From: an uncultured Bacilli bacterium
GTDB lineage: Bacteria; Bacillota_I; Bacilli_A; RF39; UBA660
Direction: 5' to 3'
Assembly: GCA_944371685.1 (NCBI GenBank)
Contig: CALVXV010000037.1
Span: forward strand, 1 to 10,090
DNA: 10,090 nucleotides
Each line of letters begins with the position of its first letter. The stretch's first letter is position 1. The position numbers were made by a program, and so were the translations under genes. Shown in pieces: positions 6,423 through 10,090 of the stretch. A model generated the notes under the pieces. The model did not search any database and had not been told where the DNA came from. It saw only the letters and a list, made by a program, of their open reading frames with translations.

Positions 6423-6450
6423 TTGTCAGAACGAATGTTTGTGATATATT
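6423..6450 (+). promoter_or_regulatory. Strong-looking sigma-A promoter upstream of the TnpB stub
   Basis: TTGTCA (6423-6428) and TATATT (6445-6450) are separated by 16 bases, with a TGA extension directly before the -10 (TG at 6442-6443). Five of six bases of each hexamer match the sigma-A consensus. This is one of the best promoter matches in the window, yet it faces only a 32-codon stub (start 6479). Transcription would begin near 6457. Confidence 0.6.
6428..6441 (+). promoter_or_regulatory. LexA (SOS) box-like palindrome inside the promoter spacer
   Basis: AGAACGAATGTTTG fits the Bacillota LexA/DinR consensus CGAACRNRYGTTYC at every position except the first and last. The half-sites GAAC and GTTT flank four bases, and the site fills the spacer between the -35 and -10 elements, where a bound repressor would block RNA polymerase. 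The site type is known from Bacillus; whether this genome's LexA uses that consensus cannot be told from the window. Confidence 0.45.
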
Positions 6451-6478
6451 TAGTGTATCAAAGATTGAAGGTGATGGC

Positions 6479-6577
6479 ATGAATATATTAAAAGGCTATG
6501 TATTTAGAATGTATCCAACTAAAAAGCAAGCACAATTAATTAATAAAATAATTAGGATGGCGACAATTCGATACTAG
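6479..6577 (+). pseudogene. Remnant of IS200/IS605-family TnpB (OrfB) N terminus
   Basis: A 32-codon frame starts at ATG 6479 with AAGGTG at 6468-6473 and stops at TAG 6575-6577. Its first 25 residues, MNILKGYVFRMYPTKKQAQL then INKII, match the typical TnpB opening (K-x-Y-x-F-R-(I/L)-Y-P-x-K-x-Q-x-x-L-I-N-K). Full TnpB proteins have about 370-400 residues, with a RuvC-type nuclease core and a zinc finger. None of that follows here. Continuing past the TAG in the same frame gives FMEES and then another stop at 6593-6595, so faint homology to the next TnpB segment may persist before the sequence decays. The stub keeps a promoter and a ribosome binding site and could still make a short peptide. 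I read it as a relic of a mobile element, most likely left by deletion. The TnpB assignment comes from memory of the family opening, not from a search. Confidence 0.6.
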
Positions 6578-6684
6578 TTTATGGAGGAGTCTTAGATTGC
6601 ATAAAAGTAGAAAAAACTTATAACGTCCAAAATTTATTTTGCCTTTTGTTTAAAGTGATTTACTAGTTTTACAAAAATAAAGGG
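6578..6684. other. Decayed intergenic sequence after the TnpB stub
   Basis: No open frame of meaningful length, no terminator and no RNA gene is visible. Stops occur in all + strand frames. The nonamer TACTAGTTT occurs at 6572-6580, spanning the stub's stop codon, and again at 6661-6669. Together with the stub and its promoter this makes up most of the 368-base gap between the genes ending at 6372 and starting at 6741. Confidence 0.5.
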
Positions 6685-6713
6685 TTTTATCAAACGCTTA
6701 AGTATGATATAAT
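6685..6713 (+). promoter_or_regulatory. Extended -10 promoter of the cdaA-cdaR operon
   Basis: TGATATAAT at 6705-6713 is a perfect extended -10 element (TG, one base, TATAAT). Seventeen bases upstream of the hexamer lies a poor -35, TTTTAT (6685-6690), which is expected where an extended -10 compensates. Transcription would start near 6720, giving a leader of about 20 bases with the binding site GGAGG at 6728-6732. No riboswitch-sized leader is present. Confidence 0.65.
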
Positions 6714-6740
6714 TATTTAAGTTAGATGGAGGTTATTTCA

Positions 6741-7550
6741 ATGACAATAGAATCATTAATTGAATTAGGCAGGAAGATACTTGATATTTTATTAGTATGG
6801 GCTTTATTCTATTTTATTTTAAAGAGTTTACGAAAAAATGTTAAGATGATTATGCTGTTTAAAGGTATTTTAATTATTGTAATTACAAAGATTTTGGCAG
6901 ATGCTTTAGATTTAGTAACAATTGGTTATTTGATTGATTATGTAATTGAGTGGGCACCACTTGCTTTGATTGTTATTTTTCAGCCAGAGATACGTGATGC
7001 TTTGGAGCAACTTGGAAGGGCACAATTACTTGGTAGACATAAAACATTATCTTTAAGTGAGCTTGAAAAGTCGATTGGCGAGATTACTAGTTCAGTTGAT
7101 TATATGAGAAAGATGCATATTGGGGCTTTAATTGTTATTGAAAGAGAAAATAGTTTGGCAAGTTATGTAGAGAAAGCTCAAAAAATATATGCGGATATTT
7201 CAGGGCCGCTTTTATCATCTATTTTCTTTACGAATAATCCACTTCATGATGGTGGGGTAATTATTCGTGGTGATAAGATTATATGTGCTGGTGCGGTTTT
7301 TCCAACAAGTGATAGTATGGCTATTAGTAAAAGATTAGGTACGCGTCATAGAGCAGCATTAGGAATTGCGGAGAGGACAGATGCAATAGCACTTGTGGTT
7401 TCTGAGGAAACTAGTAGAATTTCTATAGCAATGAATGGTGAACTTATTTATAATCTTTCTTTAGATGAAGTAAGAATTCGTTTATTAGAGGCTTTGGCAC
7501 CTTCACATAAAATTTTAGACGGAGCAAAGGAAGGTGGAAGAAATGAATAA
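6741..7550 (+). CDS. cdaA: Diadenylate cyclase CdaA (c-di-AMP synthase)
   Basis: Encodes 269 residues from ATG 6741, eight bases after GGAGG (6728-6732). An in-frame ATG at 6726 overlaps that site and is rejected. Three membrane helices (about 12-30, 37-57, 63-81) precede a short linker and the DisA_N cyclase domain (about 100-260). Catalytic signatures are GALIVIE (128-134), NNPLHDGG (165-172) and the TRHR block (201-204) within LGTRHRAALGIAERTDA, followed by VVSEETSRISIA (219-230). The enzyme joins two ATP molecules into cyclic di-AMP at the inner face of the membrane; c-di-AMP controls potassium and osmolyte uptake and wall homeostasis. Length matches B. subtilis CdaA (273). The usual DGA motif is DGG here; the catalytic Asp170 and the RHR are kept, so activity is expected. 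It overlaps cdaR by eight bases, the normal operon order. Confidence 0.96.
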   Translation: MTIESLIELGRKILDILLVWALFYFILKSLRKNVKMIMLFKGILIIVITKILADALDLVTIGYLIDYVIEWAPLALIVIFQPEIRDALEQLGRAQLLGRHKTLSLSELEKSIGEITSSVDYMRKMHIGALIVIERENSLASYVEKAQKIYADISGPLLSSIFFTNNPLHDGGVIIRGDKIICAGAVFPTSDSMAISKRLGTRHRAALGIAERTDAIALVVSEETSRISIAMNGELIYNLSLDEVRIRLLEALAPSHKILDGAKEGGRNE

Positions 7551-8898
7551 AAAACCTGGAATTTTTAAGAGAATTATACGTTTTATTGATAAAAAAATTA
7601 TTGTTCCTATTACAAAACTTGTTATGAAAGTGGCTAAGTTAGGTGGTTCTAATAGGTCTTTAGAGACATGGCTTTCTAGGAGTAATACTTTACTGTTTGT
7701 TTCGCTTTTTCTAGCGGTTTTAGTATTTTTCTTATTTGATCAAAAGAAAACGCTTTTTAATGATACTAGTGCTGAAGTTTTAAAAGATCAAAAAGTTGAG
7801 GCAGTTTATAATGAGGAAGCTTATGTGGTTGAAGGATTACCTGATAAAGTTGATATTACACTTATGGGAAGTAGAAGTGATTTGTTTATTGCTAAACAGT
7901 CAACAGCATCTAAGGTTACGGTTGATTTAACCGGATTAAAGCCTGGTACGCATAAGGTTAATATTGAGTATATGAGACCGAATGATTCAGTTGAGTATAG
8001 TGTGAATCCTTCAGTGGCGACGGTGAATGTTTATCCTAAAGTATCAGAGTCTAAGACTTTGACAATGGATTTATTGAATCAAGATAGTTTGGATAAAAAA
8101 TTAGTTGTTGATAATGTTACACCAGAAGTTGATAAAGTAGTTATAAAAGGAACTGATGATGAGAATGCAATTAATAGTTTGAAAAAAGTGGCGACGGTTA
8201 AAGCACTTGTCGATGTATCAGCTTTGAATAATCAGGATGTCGGAACGGTTACACTTAAAGATGTACCACTTAAGGCTTATGATTCAAATGGTAATAGTTT
8301 GGATATAGAAATAGTACCATCGAAGATTCAAGTTACAGCTTCATTATCTTCTCCAAGTAAAACGGTACCTATTAGAGTTATTCCAAAAGGTGATGTGACT
8401 TTTGGACAAGCAATTAGTTCTATTACACTTAACGAGAGTAATGTAACGGTATATGGAAAGCAAAGTGTACTTGATGATTTAGAATATGTGCCTGTTACGG
8501 TTGATGTTGATGGGTTAAAGGAAAATAGAGAGTATAAACTTGAGCTTGAGAAACCAAAAGGTATTAAATCAATGAGTGTGAATAATGTTACAGCGCAAAT
8601 TACTTTAGGTACGGCAACTGATAAGGATATTTCAAATGTTAATATTGATGTGCGTAATTTGAATGATAAGTATAGTGTTCAAGGTTTATCACAAAATGAT
8701 ATTCAAGTTACGGTAAATGTTAAGGGTGTTGAATCCGTTTTGAATAGTTTGACGGCTGAAGATATTACGGCTTATATTGATTTAAAAGACTATAAGCCTG
8801 GGGAATATGAGGTTGAAGTTAAAGTTGAAGGAACGGATGCTAGAGTACAGTATTTATCTAAGACGAAAAAAGTTAAAATTAGAGTTGTTGAAAAGTAG
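7543..8898 (+). CDS. cdaR: CdaR, YbbR-domain regulator of CdaA
   Basis: Encodes 451 residues from ATG 7543, with AAGGTGG at 7531-7537; a GTG at 7534 in the same frame lies inside that site. Residues 1-48 form an unusually long, strongly basic N-terminal segment (many Lys/Arg), followed by one membrane helix at about 49-66 and a large extracellular part. That part holds about four YbbR repeats, recognisable by P-x-x-V-x-(I/V)-x-G steps and by the recurring close V-D-(L/V)-x-x-L-(K/N)-x-G. Examples are VDLTGLKPGTH, VDVSALNNQD, VDVDGLKEN and IDLKDYKPGEYEV. CdaR binds and modulates CdaA at the membrane in Listeria, Bacillus and relatives. The translational overlap with cdaA (7543-7550) suggests equimolar synthesis. 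Most Bacillota then have glmM; here a terminator directly follows the stop codon. The family call is firm. Confidence 0.94.
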   Translation: MNKKPGIFKRIIRFIDKKIIVPITKLVMKVAKLGGSNRSLETWLSRSNTLLFVSLFLAVLVFFLFDQKKTLFNDTSAEVLKDQKVEAVYNEEAYVVEGLPDKVDITLMGSRSDLFIAKQSTASKVTVDLTGLKPGTHKVNIEYMRPNDSVEYSVNPSVATVNVYPKVSESKTLTMDLLNQDSLDKKLVVDNVTPEVDKVVIKGTDDENAINSLKKVATVKALVDVSALNNQDVGTVTLKDVPLKAYDSNGNSLDIEIVPSKIQVTASLSSPSKTVPIRVIPKGDVTFGQAISSITLNESNVTVYGKQSVLDDLEYVPVTVDVDGLKENREYKLELEKPKGIKSMSVNNVTAQITLGTATDKDISNVNIDVRNLNDKYSVQGLSQNDIQVTVNVKGVESVLNSLTAEDITAYIDLKDYKPGEYEVEVKVEGTDARVQYLSKTKKVKIRVVEK

Positions 8899-8915
8899 CT
8901 ATTTAGCTACTTTTT
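8891..8915 (+). terminator. Rho-independent terminator after cdaR
   Basis: AAAAGTAGCTA (8891-8901) and TAGCTACTTTT (8904-8914) are perfect inverted arms around two bases, so the innermost pairs open to form the loop. The right arm ends in five T residues. The stop codon TAG (8896-8898) is in the left arm. The symmetric A/T ends could stop transcription from either side. Confidence 0.8.
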
Positions 8916-8917
8916 CG

Positions 8918-8946
8918 TTGACTTTATTTGAAAAAAATATTATTAT
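8918..8946 (+). promoter_or_regulatory. Promoter of the DUF308 membrane protein gene
   Basis: TTGACT (8918-8923) and TATTAT (8941-8946) are separated by the ideal 17 bases and match the sigma-A hexamers at five of six positions each. It begins three bases after the cdaR terminator, so the downstream gene is its own transcription unit. Initiation near 8953 would leave a leader of about 16 bases. Confidence 0.65.
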
Positions 8947-8968
8947 TAATATAAAGGAGCGAGGTAAT

Positions 8969-9496
8969 ATGTTTGAAAAAATTAGGAATACTTTGATTGC
9001 AACCTCTATTTTATATTTGATTTTTGGTTTAATTATGTTGTTTTTCCCATCTATGGTGATTACTTCGGTTTGTTATCTGGTGGGAATTATGTTTTTATTT
9101 GTCGGTGTATCGGGAATTGTGATGTATATAAAAACGGAAATTAAAACAGCTTTTAGTAGTTTTACTTTAGTTATGTCAATTATTTTTGGGGCTTTTGGTG
9201 TCTATGTTCTTTTAAATCCTGAGTCATTTGCTTCATTTTTACCACTTGTTGTTGGGATATTTTTACTTGTTGATTCTATTAGTAAGTTATCTATGGCTTT
9301 TGATTTGAAGAATGCTTCATATAATAATTGGTGGCAAATGTTAATTGTGGCTTTTATTGTTTTAGGATGTGGACTTTTACTTGTGTTTAATCCATTTGAA
9401 GCATTAGCTGTTAGTGTTCAAATTATTGGAGCGATACTTATTGTAGATGCAGTATCTAATATATTTACTATTTATAGTTATTCTAAAATTAAATAA
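8969..9496 (+). CDS. HdeD/DUF308-family membrane protein
   Basis: Encodes 175 residues from ATG 8969, with AAAGGAG at 8953-8959. The frame is open back into cdaR (to 8807), but that extension overlaps the upstream gene, its terminator and the promoter, and is rejected. About six membrane helices form three repeats. In each, a (F/N)P turn (26-27, 83-84, 141-142) is followed by a helix with a G-I-x-x-(L/I) core and an end such as VGVSGI, VDSISKL or VDAVSNI. This three-fold pattern is the mark of DUF308/HdeD proteins. The name-giving E. coli protein is linked to acid resistance at high cell density, but the biochemical role of the family is unknown. It is probably monocistronic: its own promoter and the bidirectional terminator enclose it. 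Confidence 0.9.
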   Translation: MFEKIRNTLIATSILYLIFGLIMLFFPSMVITSVCYLVGIMFLFVGVSGIVMYIKTEIKTAFSSFTLVMSIIFGAFGVYVLLNPESFASFLPLVVGIFLLVDSISKLSMAFDLKNASYNNWWQMLIVAFIVLGCGLLLVFNPFEALAVSVQIIGAILIVDAVSNIFTIYSYSKIK

Positions 9497-9520
9497 ATCT
9501 ACCTGGTGGTAGATTTATTT
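9491..9520. terminator. Bidirectional terminator between convergent genes
   Basis: A perfect 13-base inverted repeat, AAATAAATCTACC (9491-9503) against GGTAGATTTATTT (9508-9520), encloses a four-base loop TGGT. A/T-rich ends give a U-rich tail in both directions. The + strand stop TAA (9494-9496) lies in the left arm and the - strand stop (9515-9517) in the right arm, so one hairpin ends both genes. Confidence 0.85.
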
Positions 9521-9715
9521 TGTATCTAAATGGACGAATAATAATCCAATATTAATTAGACCGGTAATACCAACTAATGAATATATTATTCTACTGAACA
9601 TTGATTGTGAGCCAAAAAGACTAGCAACTAAGTTAAAGTCGAAAAGGCCGATTAGGCCCCAGTTTATGGCACCGATAATTGTTATAACTAAGCATATTTT
9701 TTGTAATGTTTCCAT
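9515..9715 (-). CDS. DUF378 small membrane protein
   Basis: Encodes 66 residues and is the only gene on the - strand. Its start (complement of CAT at 9713-9715) follows a good binding site, AGGAAGG read from about 9729 to 9723 on the - strand. Two membrane helices are visible: residues about 5-26 with the family signature INWGLIGLFDFNLVASLFG (17-35), and about 41-62 with RIIYSLVGITGL. This is a full-length DUF378 protein; the family has 60-80 residues and no established function. It sits between two + strand genes and shares a terminator with the DUF308 gene. No clear promoter could be picked in the 9731-9790 region on the - strand, although its A/T-rich sequence could contain a weak one. Confidence 0.93.
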   Translation of the reverse strand: METLQKICLVITIIGAINWGLIGLFDFNLVASLFGSQSMFSRIIYSLVGITGLINIGLLFVHLDTK

Positions 9716-9763
9716 GATTTCACCTTCCTCTAGTATTTATGATGGTCATTTATGAAAAAAATA

Positions 9764-9793
9764 TTCATATTAAAAAAATTATTTCCATATAAT
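9764..9793 (+). promoter_or_regulatory. Promoter of the terminal lipoprotein gene
   Basis: TATAAT (9788-9793) is a perfect -10, and TTCATA (9764-9769) matches four of six bases of the -35 at an 18-base spacing. Transcription would begin near 9800, giving a leader of about 16 bases. It drives away from the divergent DUF378 gene. Confidence 0.5.
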
Positions 9794-9815
9794 TAACCAG
9801 AAAGCTGGTGAGATG

Positions 9816-10090
9816 ATGAAAAAATTTTGTTTAATTTTGTTTGTTTGTTTTTTAATGGTAGGTTGTGGAAAGTATACTGTAAAGGATGCACAGAGTGATT
9901 TGGAGAAAAAAATTAATAAAACTGATAGTTATAATTTAACTGGTGAGATGGAAATAATAAATAATGATGATGTTTATAAATATGATGTTGATGTTTCTTA
10001 TAGTAAGACTGATAAATTTAGAGTATCTTTAAAAAATAAAACAAATAATCATGAACAAATTATTTTAAAAAATAGTGATGGTGTTTATGT
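9816..10090 (+). CDS. Lipoprotein, LolA-like, 3' partial
   Basis: The frame runs from ATG 9816 (or 9813, one codon earlier) to the window edge, giving about 91 residues so far. GGTGA at 9807-9811 fits 9816 better. Residues 1-16 are a lipoprotein signal (MKKFCLILFVCFLMVG) and Cys17 completes the lipobox. The mature part starts KYTVKDA, continues with a helix (SDLEKKINK) and then strand pairs: SYNLTGEMEI, YKYDVDVSY, DKFRVSLKN, EQIILKNSDGVYV. This order, with the N-N-H-E-Q-x-I-x-x-N-x-D-G-V-Y-V run, is like LolA-like lipoproteins common in Bacillota. Their role in Gram-positive cells is not settled; spore-germination lipoproteins of the GerS type share the fold. The C-terminal part lies outside the window. 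Confidence 0.85.
   Translation, partial: MKKFCLILFVCFLMVGCGKYTVKDAQSDLEKKINKTDSYNLTGEMEIINNDDVYKYDVDVSYSKTDKFRVSLKNKTNNHEQIILKNSDGVY

Noticed and set aside
8807..8968. Upstream extension of the DUF308 frame into cdaR
   Set aside because: It overlaps cdaR out of frame and crosses a terminator and a promoter; AAAGGAG before the ATG at 8969 fixes the start.
9796..9809. Hairpin ACCAG-AAAG-CTGGT overlapping the ribosome binding site of the last lipoprotein gene
   Set aside because: The predicted transcription start near 9800 would remove the left arm, and five base pairs are weak; no good case for a regulatory RNA.
1..10090. Genetic code 4 (TGA read as Trp)
   Set aside because: TGA ends genes at sensible points (955-957, 3664-3666) next to new starts, and Trp positions use TGG.
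1..10090. CRISPR arrays, tRNA or rRNA genes, riboswitches
   Set aside because: No regularly spaced repeats, no tRNA-like cloverleaf sequence and no conserved leader motif were seen on either strand.

Overview
The window comes from a low-GC bacterium of the Bacillota, probably an uncultured gut Bacilli or RF39-like lineage. This rests on the very A+T-rich, U-ending codon use, the strong G-over-C bias on the coding strand, and AGGAGG-type ribosome binding sites. It also rests on Bacillota-typical gene content: cdaA-cdaR, CspR/TrmL, DUF378 and Gram-positive lipoproteins. TGA acts as a stop (for example at 955-957 and 3664-3666) and Trp is written TGG, so this is not the Mycoplasma/Spiroplasma code. 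All genes but one lie on the + strand. The organism assignment is inference; no rRNA is present.

Layout: (1) 1-957 is the 3' part of a polyprenyl synthetase, overlapped by ATGA with a small lipoprotein gene (954-1553). A secreted bactofilin-like protein with C-terminal membrane helices follows (1600-2688) and closes at an intrinsic terminator. (2) 2733-5711 is a tight run: a LysM-repeat protein, a thioredoxin-fold lipoprotein with CSAC, a stand-alone ClpB-D1-like AAA+ ATPase, a membrane-anchored thioredoxin-like protein with no cysteine, and trmL. (3) 5743-6372 encodes a membrane-anchored disordered protein with a 24-residue internal repeat. (4) 6373-6740 is the only long gene-poor stretch. 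It holds a strong-looking promoter with a LexA-box-like palindrome in its spacer, a 32-codon stub matching the N terminus of IS200/IS605-family TnpB, decayed sequence, and the promoter of the next operon. (5) 6741-8898 is cdaA-cdaR, the c-di-AMP synthase and its YbbR-domain regulator, ended by a terminator. The usual third gene, glmM, is absent. (6) 8969-9496 (HdeD/DUF308) and 9515-9715 on the - strand (DUF378) converge on one bidirectional terminator. (7) A second lipoprotein gene starts at 9816 and runs off the window.

Taken together, the genes serve the cell envelope: isoprenoid carrier lipid, lipoproteins, peptidoglycan-binding repeats and c-di-AMP control of wall and osmotic homeostasis. 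The least explained part is the 3262-5212 trio, in which a one-ring ClpB-like ATPase without the pore-loop aromatic sits between an active-looking and a cysteine-less thioredoxin-fold protein, both placed at the membrane. The SOS-like promoter in front of the TnpB stub is the second item most worth following. Terminator stems in this window repeatedly include the stop codon, and inferred 5' leaders are short, pointing to a compact genome.
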